Shown here: one piece after another, positions 43,843 to 53,109 of the stretch
Position numbering within the stretch: position 1 is the stretch's first letter
Layout: every line of letters starts with the position of its first letter
DNA from: Candidatus Tokpelaia sp. JSC161
GTDB taxonomy: Bacteria; Pseudomonadota; Alphaproteobacteria; Rhizobiales; Rhizobiaceae
Length of the DNA stretch: 64,000 nt
Assembly: GCA_003331105.1 (NCBI GenBank)
Contig: QEND01000001.1
Span: 620,001 to 684,000 of the forward strand
Direction: 5' to 3'
Notes under the pieces: model-generated
What the model saw: only the letters and a program-made list of their open reading frames with translations
Database searches by the model: none
Told to the model about the DNA's origin: nothing
Made by a program: the position numbers and the translations under genes

Positions 43843-43881
43843 CGAACAATCTCCAATGAGAGCAGACAGATGAAAAAAATA

Positions 43882-45726
43882 TTATATACTTTTAATTTTA
43901 CGGACAGCTCCCTGAGCCGAAGAAGTTGTCATCGCTGCATAAGCCTGCAACGCCCTACTAACATCACGGTTACGATATTCTACAGGCATCCAAGCTCTCT
44001 TCCCTCTTTCTTCCATCTTCCTCCGTCTACGTATCATCTCCGCATCATCCACAAAGAGAGAAATCTTACGAAAAGGAATATCAATGTGAATTTGATCGCC
44101 TTCTTCTACTAATGCAATAACCCCCCCTTCTGCTGCCTCAGGAGAAACATGACCAATAGAAAGCCCAGAAGACCCACCTGAAAAACGTCCATCTGTTATT
44201 AAAGCGCATAATTTACTAAGCCCTTTTGATTTTAAATAACTCGTTGGATAAAGCATTTCCTGCATCCCAGGACCTCCACGAGGCCCCTCGTATCTAATCA
44301 AAACAATATCGCCTTCTTTGATCTGATCATTTAAAATAGCAAAAACAGCAGAATCTTGACTTTCAAACACACGAGCATATCCTGAAAAATCTAACATAGA
44401 TTCATCAACACCCGCAGTTTTAACAATACAACCCTCTTCAGCCAAATTGCCATAAAGCACAGCTAAACCACCATCCTGAGAATACGCATATTCTTTTTCA
44501 CGAAGAACACCTCTTTCCCGATCAAAATCAAGTGATTCATAGCGACAGGATTGACTAAAAGGCTCTTGTGTTCTAACCCGCCCCGGCGCAGCTCGATAGA
44601 ATTTATGTATAAAAGAATCAGTAGTTTTTCTAATATCCCAGATCTCTAAAGCTTTTTTTAAAGTTGGTGTATGCACGGTGAAAGTTGAACTATCAATTAA
44701 TCCGATACGATCGAGCTCTCCTAAAATCGCCATAACACCACCCGCACGGTGCACATCCTCCATATGTACAGATGAAGCCGGGGCCACTTTACACAAAACC
44801 GGAACACGCCGAGATAACCTATCAATATCAGCCATGGTAAAATTAATACCACCCTCTTGCGCCGCAGCGAGCAAATGCAAAACAGTATTCGTTGAACCAC
44901 CCATAGCAATATCAAGTGTCATAGCATTTTCAAAGGCAGAAAAACAAGCTATGGAACGCGGCAAAACAGAGGAATCATCATGTTCATAATAGCGCCGAGC
45001 TAAACCAACAATGCAGCTTCCAGCTTTTTCAAAGAGACGACGACGATCTAGATGAGTTGCAAGAAGAGAACCATTTCCTGGAAAAGAAAGTCCTAAGGCT
45101 TCAGTTAAACAATTCATAGAATTCGCTGTAAACATTCCTGAACACGAACCACAGGTTGGACAAACCGCTCGTTCAATAGTGTTTATATCTGCATCAGAAT
45201 TCCGTTCATCAGCTGCAGCAACCATTGCGTCGACTAAGTCAAGAGAGACCTCCTTTCCATTAAGAAGCATATTCCCTGCTTCCATAGGACCACCAGAAAC
45301 AAAAACTGATGGAATATTCAAGCGCAGAGAAGCCATAAGCATACCAGGAGTGACCTTATCACAATTAGAAATACACACCATTGCATCCACACAATGTCCA
45401 TTAATCATATATTCAATGGAATCAGCTATAATCTCACGTGAAGGCAGAGAATAGAGCATACCAGCATGCCCCATAGCAATACCATCATCAATAGCAATTG
45501 TGTTAAATTCTTTAGAAACCCCTCCAGCATTCTTAATCTCCTGAGCAACCAATTGACCGACATCCTTTAAATGCACATGGCCTGGTACAAATTGAGTAAA
45601 AGAATTAACCACAGCAATAATTGGTTTACTAAAATCACTATCTGTCATGCCAGTAGCGCGCCAAAGAGCACGCGCACCAGCCATATTACGACCGTATGTC
45701 GATGTTCGTGAACGATAAGCTGGCAA
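43882..45726 (-). CDS. ilvD: Dihydroxy-acid dehydratase
   Basis: Fe-S enzyme of branched-chain amino acid synthesis, 614 aa. Family blocks include [27 protein letters not shown], the [17 protein letters not shown] cluster motif and [21 protein letters not shown] near the C-terminus. The start is a TTG at 45726 preceded by AAAGGAGGG with a 5-nt spacer, a very strong Shine-Dalgarno. tamA follows after about 40 bp on the same strand. Confidence 0.95.
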   Translation of the reverse strand: MPAYRSRTSTYGRNMAGARALWRATGMTDSDFSKPIIAVVNSFTQFVPGHVHLKDVGQLVAQEIKNAGGVSKEFNTIAIDDGIAMGHAGMLYSLPSREIIADSIEYMINGHCVDAMVCISNCDKVTPGMLMASLRLNIPSVFVSGGPMEAGNMLLNGKEVSLDLVDAMVAAADERNSDADINTIERAVCPTCGSCSGMFTANSMNCLTEALGLSFPGNGSLLATHLDRRRLFEKAGSCIVGLARRYYEHDDSSVLPRSIACFSAFENAMTLDIAMGGSTNTVLHLLAAAQEGGINFTMADIDRLSRRVPVLCKVAPASSVHMEDVHRAGGVMAILGELDRIGLIDSSTFTVHTPTLKKALEIWDIRKTTDSFIHKFYRAAPGRVRTQEPFSQSCRYESLDFDRERGVLREKEYAYSQDGGLAVLYGNLAEEGCIVKTAGVDESMLDFSGYARVFESQDSAVFAILNDQIKEGDIVLIRYEGPRGGPGMQEMLYPTSYLKSKGLSKLCALITDGRFSGGSSGLSIGHVSPEAAEGGVIALVEEGDQIHIDIPFRKISLFVDDAEMIRRRRKMEERGKRAWMPVEYRNRDVSRALQAYAAMTTSSAQGAVRKIKSI

Positions 45727-45916
45727 GGGAGCCCTCCTTTTAATGAATGAGATGTCCTTTTAGCACAAAGATAGATCTCACAACATGATAAAATTGTGAA
45801 TTCATCCGCAATACTTTTGTAAAAAAGGCTCCAAACAGGAATCGCAAATCTTTTTCACGACATTGTCTTAGCCCGCTTCGCACGGATAAAAAGTTCATGC
45901 AATTTTCAGCTGGGTT

Positions 45917-46561
45917 CTATCCCTCATCAGCATAGGAGGTCAAATCAGTTAGACCGCCAATATGCTTGATAAAGCGAACAACTGTAGCAAGCCCACGCTG
46001 CCGCAACATATCCGTAAAAACAAAAGGCCGATCCCCTCGTTGAACTTCAGCGTCTCTATGCATAACCCCAAGATCCGCTCCAACATAAGGAGCTAAGTCC
46101 TTTTTATTAATAATTAAAAGATCTGAACGGGTAATACCTAATCCGCCTTTACGCGGAATCTTGTCACCTTGACAAACTGAGATAACATAAATCGTAATAT
46201 CTGCAAGATCAGGAGAAAAAGTAGCCGCTAAATTATCTCCTCCAGATTCAATAAAAATAATATCAAGATTAGAATGCTTGTTGTTAAGTTCAGCAATAGC
46301 TTGTAAATTGATTGAAACATCTTCACGTATCGCCGTGTGAGGACAGCCTCCTGTTTCAACACCTATAATCCTACTTTCCGGTAAAGCCTGAACTCTGCTT
46401 AACATTAAGGCATCTTCTCGAGTATAAATATCATTAGTGACAACACCGATCGAATAATCTCCAGACATAACCTTACATAACATTTCAATAACTTTTGTTT
46501 TCCCAGAACCGACAGGACCACCGATACCAACACGTAAAGGACTTTCAAAAATCAATCTCAT
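45917..46561 (-). CDS. ureG: Urease accessory GTPase UreG
   Basis: GTPase of the urease nickel-insertion complex, 214 aa. P-loop GPVGSGKT (about residues 15-22), the nickel-binding Cys-Pro-His in [25 protein letters not shown] and the NKKDL guanine motif. It overlaps ureF by 4 bp and is the last gene of the ureE-ureF-ureG set. No urease structural genes lie in the window. Confidence 0.93.
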   Translation of the reverse strand: MRLIFESPLRVGIGGPVGSGKTKVIEMLCKVMSGDYSIGVVTNDIYTREDALMLSRVQALPESRIIGVETGGCPHTAIREDVSINLQAIAELNNKHSNLDIIFIESGGDNLAATFSPDLADITIYVISVCQGDKIPRKGGLGITRSDLLIINKKDLAPYVGADLGVMHRDAEVQRGDRPFVFTDMLRQRGLATVVRFIKHIGGLTDLTSYADEG

Positions 46562-47232
46562 GAACGAAAATTCCTTGAATACAAGGTTTCATGACGCATA
46601 GCACATATATCCAACATAATTGCAGCAGAACCCAAATCAGCTCTTGTCATTCCTGGAATCCTCTGACTTAAGGTTAAAATATCATTTTCAAGTGCATTCA
46701 GTATTTTAATACCCTCTTTTTGTCCTAACGGAACAAGGCGTAATCCTACCTGCACTAAATTAGCGACAAAACAATGAAGATAGGCTGATGCCGCTGCTAT
46801 CAACCCTATCCCTAGTCTCGCACAGACAAGCCCAACAGCAATAGGATAAACCAGTTTTTCATCGTGCACATCAACAGGAAGACCATAAGCGTTTGAAGCC
46901 TGTAAAAAGGCTTCGCCTTGCAAACAATTTTCCATTTCACGTTCACGCGAACCGGACATCGCACATGCTAACTGTGCGACGTCTCTGATATCCAATCCAT
47001 TCTTGATACTCCGCCATGCTTCCGCAAGAAAAATCGCATCGTTCCGCACCGTTCCTTTTCTTAAAAGAGCACGGACCCAACCCTCCATATCCTTTGCGCA
47101 ACTTATCAAGCCATCATATATAACCTGCTCAAATCCATGGCTATAAGAAAAAGAACCAATAGGAAACATTGGAGATAATAATGTCATCAACTGCAGCAGC
47201 TGTTTGCTCGCTATTCTCTCAACGATGCACAT
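46558..47232 (-). CDS. ureF: Urease accessory protein UreF
   Basis: About 224 aa, all-helical, with the family block [24 protein letters not shown] and GVRNDAIF-like [15 protein letters not shown]. UreF joins UreD and UreG in activating urease. Start ATG 47232 (MCIVERIAS) fits the family length; in-frame ATGs at 47244 and 47286 are possible and none has a clear Shine-Dalgarno, so translation is probably coupled to ureE, which it overlaps by 14 bp. Confidence 0.87.
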   Translation of the reverse strand: MCIVERIASKQLLQLMTLLSPMFPIGSFSYSHGFEQVIYDGLISCAKDMEGWVRALLRKGTVRNDAIFLAEAWRSIKNGLDIRDVAQLACAMSGSREREMENCLQGEAFLQASNAYGLPVDVHDEKLVYPIAVGLVCARLGIGLIAAASAYLHCFVANLVQVGLRLVPLGQKEGIKILNALENDILTLSQRIPGMTRADLGSAAIMLDICAMRHETLYSRNFRS

Positions 47233-47671
47233 GAGAGCCACCATGGAAGGGATGAAATGAATCTGTAATTTCCTGCACATCGGCATCCAGTTTCTTTAGC
47301 GTAGCACCAATCACCGGATCCCGAAAAACCCGCAGACAATCGAGACAAATCTCAATTGCAAGATGACGATTCCCACAATGCCATGCTAGCTCTAGCAAAT
47401 GCACACTATTTTTTCCTCTTACCTCGTACAGTGACTCATCCAGTGCTTTTACACGAAAAAACTCTCCACTTTCACTCATCAAAAGATCACCTTCAGAAAG
47501 CTGTACGGTCTGAATGAAATCAAATATCAGTGTATTCCCATTTGCCATAGGCAATACCTTCCGCCGAACATGACGTTCCTCATAAGATAATGGAATAACA
47601 TCATGAATTTTCACACCTTTAGCTTTTTTTTCTGAAACAACAGAAGTGAAACGGTATATTTTAGAGACCAT
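47219..47671 (-). CDS. ureE: Urease accessory protein UreE
   Basis: Nickel chaperone for urease, 150 aa. An N-terminal peptide-binding domain is followed by a metal-binding domain with the conserved GNRHLAIEI histidine, and the C-terminus is modestly His-rich ([12 protein letters not shown]). AAAGGA precedes the ATG at 47671. It directly follows tolB (75 bp) on the same strand, where ureC would be expected. Confidence 0.87.
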   Translation of the reverse strand: MVSKIYRFTSVVSEKKAKGVKIHDVIPLSYEERHVRRKVLPMANGNTLIFDFIQTVQLSEGDLLMSESGEFFRVKALDESLYEVRGKNSVHLLELAWHCGNRHLAIEICLDCLRVFRDPVIGATLKKLDADVQEITDSFHPFHGGSHVHR

Positions 47672-47746
47672 GGAATTCCTTTGTCTTTGAAAATAAGAAT
47701 CTTCATCATACTTTCAAAAAATGACAGAAATACTCACATTAAAAAA

Positions 47747-49036
47747 TTAATCAAGAAGAGGAGACCATGCTGGATCAGAAGCGTCATTTGGAGTCGCGAG
47801 CTGACGCTCGTTACGACCTGTAATATCAATAGTATAGATCTTAGGTCCTTTACCAACATTCTGTCTAAAAAACATAATCACTCGGCCATTCGGAGACCAT
47901 GTTGGGCCTTCATTATGGAACCCAGATGTGAGTAAACGCTCCCCTGAACCATTTGGATGAATCACACCAATAGAAAATTGACCTTCTAACAATTTCGTAA
48001 AAGCAATATAATCACCACGAGGGGACCAAACAGGTGTTGAATAACTGCCAGCTCCTTGAGAAATTTTCTGTAGATTACTCCCATCTGCGTTCATAACATA
48101 AAGCTGTTGCCGACCACTCCTATCAGATTCAAAAACAATTTTTCTCCCATCAGGGGAATAAGACGCCGCTGTATCAATAGCCACAGTTGATGTAAGCTGT
48201 GTTGTCATATGCGAACGCAAATCCATTGTGTAAATATCAGCACTACCATTATCTTCTAGCAGACTCATTATCACTTTCTGCCCATCTGGCGAAAAACGCG
48301 GTGCAATCGTCATATTCGGAAAATCTCCAACAAGTTCCCGTTGCGCAACTTCAATCTGTTGAAGATAAATACGCGGCGTGAGCCCGGTAAAGGCCAAATA
48401 GGCAATCTCTTGACGTGTAGGTGAAAAGCGAGGGGTTAAAACCATTTCTTGTCCATTAGAAAGATAACGGAGATTTGCTCCATCCTGATCCATAATAGCT
48501 AACCGTTTGATACGGGCGTTGCGTGGTCCTGTCTCATCGATAAAAACGATACGAGTATCAAAATATCCTTTTTCCCCTGTCATTTTCTCATACACAACAT
48601 CAGCAATCATATGCGCAACACGCCTCCAGGATGGTTGCGAAGCATAAAACTGACGTCCTTCAAGCTGCTTTCCACCATAAATATCCCATAAACGGAACTC
48701 AACGTGCAAACGCCCATCTGATTCTTCTTTCACACGACCGGCGACAAGCCCATGGACACCTAAACTTTGCCAATCACTAAAACGCGGTTGAATATCAGGA
48801 CTACTCATACTTTTAAAAAATGCAGTTTTATCTAGTGGATTAAACAAACCAGAACGCTCAAGATCTGCTGCAACAATAGAAGAAATCTTCATACCAGTAT
48901 CATCAGAAGATAAGAAATCAGGAATCGCAATAGGAATAGGGCTAAAATTACCGCCTGCTACATCAACAATCACCTGGGCATGCGCTGAAATACATGCAAA
49001 TATCAGTAATATTATAGATCTTGTCAAGTGTTTCAT
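47747..49036 (-). CDS. tolB: Tol-Pal system protein TolB
   Basis: Periplasmic protein of the Tol-Pal system, 429 aa. Signal peptide ([20 protein letters not shown]), an N-terminal alpha/beta domain, then a six-bladed WD40-like beta propeller with repeated FSPDGRKI/WSPNGR units. TolB links TolA at the inner membrane to Pal on the outer membrane during envelope constriction. It follows tolA by 28 bp, but pal is not next. Confidence 0.94.
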   Translation of the reverse strand: MKHLTRSIILLIFACISAHAQVIVDVAGGNFSPIPIAIPDFLSSDDTGMKISSIVAADLERSGLFNPLDKTAFFKSMSSPDIQPRFSDWQSLGVHGLVAGRVKEESDGRLHVEFRLWDIYGGKQLEGRQFYASQPSWRRVAHMIADVVYEKMTGEKGYFDTRIVFIDETGPRNARIKRLAIMDQDGANLRYLSNGQEMVLTPRFSPTRQEIAYLAFTGLTPRIYLQQIEVAQRELVGDFPNMTIAPRFSPDGQKVIMSLLEDNGSADIYTMDLRSHMTTQLTSTVAIDTAASYSPDGRKIVFESDRSGRQQLYVMNADGSNLQKISQGAGSYSTPVWSPRGDYIAFTKLLEGQFSIGVIHPNGSGERLLTSGFHNEGPTWSPNGRVIMFFRQNVGKGPKIYTIDITGRNERQLATPNDASDPAWSPLLD

Positions 49037-49064
49037 CTTTCAAACAAACCTCTCAAAAGACCCC

Positions 49065-49928
49065 TTATCCTGGAAAAGCCTTCATATTAACAGTGACATC
49101 ATGCCACTGATTATATTTATTAAGCGGAAGAGCAAAAGGAGAACATTTTTTTAGGGCCTCACGCGCTTGAATAGTAATAATATCACGCTGAGCATTATCA
49201 CCACCCGCTGGAATAAACTCTGTTTCACCAGACAGTGTACCATTCTGATTCAGCCTAAAATGCGCTACAACACGTAAATCATAGGCTGTACTGCCATTAA
49301 TAGCAGCTAAATTCCAGTTTTTTTGCACACAATGACCGATTATATCATTGAGCGTTTGCCGAAAAGAACGATCATCTTCTTCCAAATCTCTCGTGGCAGA
49401 GTTTTCAACTCTCTTCAATGGCCTATCTCCTGGAAAAGGAACTTTTCCTGAAACAAGAGATTCCATGTCAGGAATTCTCTTAGAGCTTTCAATCAAAACA
49501 TCCTTTCTCGAATCTTTCGAAAATTCCTTAACCACCGGCTGCTTCACAGGCGGCTCCACCGGCGCCACCGGCTGCTTCACAGGCTGCTTCACAGGCGGCT
49601 CCACCGGCGCCACCGGCTGCTTCACAGGCGGCTTCACAGGCGGCTCCACCGGCGCCACCGGCTGCTTCACAGGCGGCTTCACAGGCGGCTCCACCGGCGC
49701 CACCGGCTGCTTCACAGGCTGCTTCACAGGCGGCTTCACCGGCGGCTCCACCTGCTCCTTCATCAGACTCTTTTCAGAAAAGGACAGCTTCTCATCTAAA
49801 AGTAAAGAAATAGGTAGAGGCTCTTTCTCCACAGGATCAAAAGGGATAGAAGTCAACGAAACAAAAAAACAAGATAACATGATAAGATGTAAAGCTGCTG
49901 ATATTCCAATGTTTATCTTCACATCCAC
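49065..49928 (-). CDS. tolA: TolA-like protein with proline-rich repeat
   Basis: 287 aa. One N-terminal membrane helix (ALHLIMLSCFFVSL), then a stiff linker made of repeated VKPP, VKQP and VAPVEPP units, and a C-terminal TonB/TolA-like domain (RQTLNDIIGHCVQKNWN, with DLRVVAHFRLNQNGTLSG). It transmits the force of TolQR to TolB/Pal. The linker is proline-rich rather than the alanine-rich helix of E. coli TolA. Located between tolR and tolB, which fixes the assignment. Confidence 0.85.
   Translation of the reverse strand: MDVKINIGISAALHLIMLSCFFVSLTSIPFDPVEKEPLPISLLLDEKLSFSEKSLMKEQVEPPVKPPVKQPVKQPVAPVEPPVKPPVKQPVAPVEPPVKPPVKQPVAPVEPPVKQPVKQPVAPVEPPVKQPVVKEFSKDSRKDVLIESSKRIPDMESLVSGKVPFPGDRPLKRVENSATRDLEEDDRSFRQTLNDIIGHCVQKNWNLAAINGSTAYDLRVVAHFRLNQNGTLSGETEFIPAGGDNAQRDIITIQAREALKKCSPFALPLNKYNQWHDVTVNMKAFPG
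49537..49752. repeat. GC-rich tandem repeat in tolA
   Basis: About 216 bp built from 12-bp words (GGCTGCTTCACA and GGCGGCTTCACA) and a 21-bp unit containing GGCTCCACCGGCGCCACC, the latter in four identical copies with a basic period of 45 bp (one interval differs by 12-bp words). It is far richer in G and C than the flanking sequence and has nearly no synonymous variation, which suggests recent expansion by slippage or recombination. Confidence 0.9.
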
Positions 49929-49930
49929 TC

Positions 49931-50326
49931 CTACTCTGGCAGAGGGAGGCTTGCCAAGCCTACGTTAGTAAAACCAGATTGCTGAATCAAAGATAAAATC
50001 TTTAAGACCTGCCCATAATTAATCGCTTTAGCAGCTCTTAGAATCACACGCTGTTTAACACATCCCAACATCTTTAAGCGGGCAATAAATTCATCCGCCG
50101 AATAATAGTCTCCTGATATAGCTATCCTTCCATCTTCAGCTAAAGATACAGTTAAAGGACTCATATCAAGTGTCCCAGCCGATGTTTCAGGTAAATCAAT
50201 AGGCACGCCATGAACAACTAAAGGTGCTGATACCATAAAAATAATAAGAAGCACGAGCATCACATCGACAAGCGGAGCTACATTAATTTCACCTATCAAA
50301 GCTCTACCACCTCTACGCCTCGCCAT
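49931..50326 (-). CDS. tolR: Tol-Pal system protein TolR
   Basis: 131-aa ExbD/TolR protein: a basic N-terminus (MARRRGG), one membrane helix carrying the proton-channel aspartate (NVAPLVDVMLVLLIIFMVSAP) and a periplasmic domain. Forms the proton-driven motor with TolQ. Gaps to tolQ (9 bp) and tolA (2 bp) indicate one operon. Confidence 0.93.
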   Translation of the reverse strand: MARRRGGRALIGEINVAPLVDVMLVLLIIFMVSAPLVVHGVPIDLPETSAGTLDMSPLTVSLAEDGRIAISGDYYSADEFIARLKMLGCVKQRVILRAAKAINYGQVLKILSLIQQSGFTNVGLASLPLPE

Positions 50327-50335
50327 CCCATCCTC

Positions 50336-51055
50336 CTAAGATTTAGCTTGACGTATAGCTAAACGTTCATCAATCTGACGTGACAAAATGCTAGAAAATT
50401 CATCCGCAAAGCCTTCTAGTTGAGAAAGAATACTATTCGCATTAGTTTTGAACTTATTATAAGCAATAACAGCAGGAATAGCAGTAAACAATCCAATGGC
50501 TGTTGCCAATAAGGCTTCAGAAACACCTGGCGCAACAAGAGCAAGGCTTGTATTTTTAGAGATAGCAATGGACTCGAATGAAGTCATGATGCCAATAACT
50601 GTCCCCAACAAACCAATAAAAGGTGCAACAGAACCAACGGTTGCCAGCACACTAAGATGCGCTTCCATACGATTCACTTCACGAGCCAAGGCAACATCCA
50701 TAGCCTTATCAAGTCTCATCTGCAAACTCACTGAAGAACAGACACCTTTTTCAAAAGATTTTTTCCATTCCCTCATAGCTGCCATAAAAATAGCCTCTAT
50801 CCCCAAAACACGGCAATTCAGTCGTTGACGGTACAGTTCTTCCAGATTCTGTCCAGACCAAAACATTTTCTCAAAAATTCTGATATGCCGCCGAGTCTTC
50901 GCATAGCTAATCAGCTTATCAAGAATCACTCCCCAGCACCATATAGAGCTGATAAATAAAGTGGACATCACAAGCTTCACAAGAATATTTGCCTGCAGAA
51001 AAAGTTTTAAAAACGTCATATTAGAACTGAAAAAAGAAAGTTCTATATCTGGCAT
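50336..51055 (-). CDS. tolQ: Tol-Pal system protein TolQ
   Basis: 239-aa MotA/TolQ/ExbB protein with three membrane helices; the C-terminal pair (LSVLATVGSVAPFIGLLGTVIGIMTSF and ATAIGLFTAIPAVIAYN) forms the ion channel. AGGA lies 10 nt before the ATG. It opens the tolQRAB run; the ybgC gene that often precedes tolQ is not here. In the 228-bp upstream spacer TTGATT and TATTTT, 16 nt apart on the minus strand, could be a weak promoter. Confidence 0.93.
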   Translation of the reverse strand: MPDIELSFFSSNMTFLKLFLQANILVKLVMSTLFISSIWCWGVILDKLISYAKTRRHIRIFEKMFWSGQNLEELYRQRLNCRVLGIEAIFMAAMREWKKSFEKGVCSSVSLQMRLDKAMDVALAREVNRMEAHLSVLATVGSVAPFIGLLGTVIGIMTSFESIAISKNTSLALVAPGVSEALLATAIGLFTAIPAVIAYNKFKTNANSILSQLEGFADEFSSILSRQIDERLAIRQAKS

Positions 51056-51283
51056 ATTTCATTAATCCTAGATTTTTTTCTAAAAATGCGGCTAAAGAAG
51101 AAACCCACAAGCAGAGATAGGATGCTTAGTGAGCCTCAAAAAGATAAGACTGTTAAAATATCCTTACTAAAATATTAATCAAAGGGATAGCAACAAAAAT
51201 TATCATTTTTTTAAATTCAAGAGTCGAATGATCCTTTAGAAAGCTTGCACTCTGCTCAAAGAAAGGTTATTGGCAACTTCTGT

Positions 51284-51370
51284 GGAGAAGTGGCCGAGTG
51301 GTCGAAGGCGCTCCCCTGCTAAGGGAGTAGAGTTCTGCTCTCATGGGTTCGAATCCCATCTTCTCCGCCA
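51284..51370 (+). tRNA. tRNA-Ser (GCU anticodon), CCA encoded
   Basis: 87 nt. The acceptor stem GGAGAAG pairs with CTTCTCC, followed by discriminator G and encoded CCA (51368-51370). The anticodon stem CTCCC/GGGAG encloses CTGCTAA, giving anticodon GCT at 51318-51320, which reads AGC/AGU serine. There is a long variable arm, as expected for serine, and the T loop GGTTCGAATCC. Confidence 0.95.
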
Positions 51371-51378
51371 GGCCATGA

Positions 51379-53034
51379 CTAATGATGGTGCATACAAATA
51401 TCTACAATAGTCTTTTTTCCCCAAAAATCATAAACTAAAGAAGAAACCACTTTCCGTATGGCTCGGCAGACAATATGATCTTTACGATGTTGTCTAGGCA
51501 TATTATTAATAGCATTCTCAATGCTCTTCAAAAGAAGAGAGTCCAGAAATCGACCTCTGCTATCTATTTTAGGCAGCCCAAGCAGAATTAATTTGACTGG
51601 TCCTGCAAGGCCATAAGATCCATCAAAAAAGAGCGAAACGACAACATGACCAACATAACTCAGCTTACGTCGTGTACTAATCCCGAGAGATTCTTCATCA
51701 CCCATAAGATTCCCATCCTTATAAATCCGTCTCATAGGAATCTGATCAATGACTCCTGGCTCTCCTGGGGCCAGTCGCAGTATCCTGCCATTTCGAGCTT
51801 GTAATACTTTTTGAATCCCAGCTTCTTTCCCAAGCGCAGCATGCGCAACCAAATGAGAAGCTTCTCCATGGACCGGAATTAAAATTTTTGGGTTCACCCA
51901 TCTATACATCTGTTTTAAATGACAAGGATAAGGATGTCCAGAAACATGCACACACATATCACGATCCGTAATAATCTGAACACCCTGATCTATTAAACTA
52001 TTTTGTATATTAAGAATAGCTTTCTCATTCCCAGGAATATTACGAGATGAAAACACGAGAATATCTCCTGCCCCTAACCTAATCGATCCTTTTTCATTCC
52101 GCGCAAGCTTTGCTAAAGCTGCTTGAGGTTCTCCTTGACTTCCCGTTAAAAGAAGAACGACCTTATCACGCGAGATCAACTCATAATCTTCTTCATCCAA
52201 AAAAGGTCTAATCCCCTTTAGATATCCAAGTTCCTCGGCAAGTGCAAGAGTACGCTTCATAGAACGACCGAGTAACAAAACCCTTTTCCCTAATGTATCA
52301 GCGGCAAGTGCAATAGACTTTATACGAGCCACATTCGAAGCAAATGTTGAAATAGCAACGCAACCCCTTGCATCAGCTAAAATTTTTTGCAAAGTTTGAG
52401 CAACTTTCGCTTCTGAAAAACCTGAAGACTCACAAAGAGCATTCGTCGAATCACAAACAAGTGCTAAAACTCCTTCTTCCCCAAGAGAACGGAAACGCTG
52501 TTCATCTGTAAGCACCTCGTCAATCTTCCAATCACCCGTATGAATAATAGTGCCAAGCGGTGTTCGGATACTCAGAGAAACAGAATCAGGTATCGAATGT
52601 GCAACACTAATCGATTCAACTTCATAGGACCCCACATGAAATTTTTCCCCTCCCCTAAAAATATTGAGAGGGACTTTTCTACAATCAAAATCTCCTTCCC
52701 TTCTATTTTCTAATAAAGCGGCTGTAAATGCTGTACAATAAATAGGAACTTGCAACTTTGGCCACAAAAAGGGAACGGCTCCAAAATGATCTTCATGAGC
52801 ATGAGTTAAAACTAAGCCAGAAATATTATGACGTTGACCTTCAAGAAAGCTGATATCAGGAAGAATCAGATTCGCTCCTGGAATATCAGAACCTGCGAAA
52901 CACACTCCCATATCAATAATAAGCCACTCCCGCTTATTTTCCGCTCCGTACCCATAAACCGCCAAATTCATGCCAATTTCACCAACACCTCCCAAAGGAA
53001 GAAAAAGCAAATCAGCATTTTTTGTTAGTACCAT
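51379..53034 (-). CDS. rnj: Ribonuclease J
   Basis: 551-aa beta-CASP metallo-beta-lactamase nuclease acting on mRNA and rRNA. The zinc motif THAHEDHFGAV (His78, His80, Asp82, His83) comes early, followed by HTGDWKID, CDSTNAL, SFASN-like STFASN, LTGSQGEPQAAL and VHVSGHPYPCHL. AGGAGA precedes the ATG. It follows birA, a common alphaproteobacterial order. Confidence 0.93.
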   Translation of the reverse strand: MVLTKNADLLFLPLGGVGEIGMNLAVYGYGAENKREWLIIDMGVCFAGSDIPGANLILPDISFLEGQRHNISGLVLTHAHEDHFGAVPFLWPKLQVPIYCTAFTAALLENRREGDFDCRKVPLNIFRGGEKFHVGSYEVESISVAHSIPDSVSLSIRTPLGTIIHTGDWKIDEVLTDEQRFRSLGEEGVLALVCDSTNALCESSGFSEAKVAQTLQKILADARGCVAISTFASNVARIKSIALAADTLGKRVLLLGRSMKRTLALAEELGYLKGIRPFLDEEDYELISRDKVVLLLTGSQGEPQAALAKLARNEKGSIRLGAGDILVFSSRNIPGNEKAILNIQNSLIDQGVQIITDRDMCVHVSGHPYPCHLKQMYRWVNPKILIPVHGEASHLVAHAALGKEAGIQKVLQARNGRILRLAPGEPGVIDQIPMRRIYKDGNLMGDEESLGISTRRKLSYVGHVVVSLFFDGSYGLAGPVKLILLGLPKIDSRGRFLDSLLLKSIENAINNMPRQHRKDHIVCRAIRKVVSSLVYDFWGKKTIVDICMHHH

Positions 53035-53109
53035 AAAATTCTCCTGATATCAGCTTGATAAGAATATCCTAACATTATTTTTTCTATAATTAGCTGGGGG
53101 TAAGGTTTT

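Noticed and set aside
45802-45858. 18-codon Cys-containing frame on the minus strand upstream of ilvD (GTG start, KKICDSCLEPF), a possible leader peptide
   Set aside because: No Shine-Dalgarno, no branched-chain codon run and no attenuator structure; too short to support.
49537-49752. Regular repeats that might suggest a CRISPR array
   Set aside because: They are in-frame protein repeats of 12 and 21 bp with no unique spacers and no cas genes.
49348-49968. A 206-codon frame on the plus strand opposite tolA, rich in Gly-Cys-Phe-Thr-Gly repeats
   Set aside because: It is the antisense reading of the tolA repeat; tolA is fixed by its tolR and tolB neighbours and by its membrane helix and C-terminal domain.
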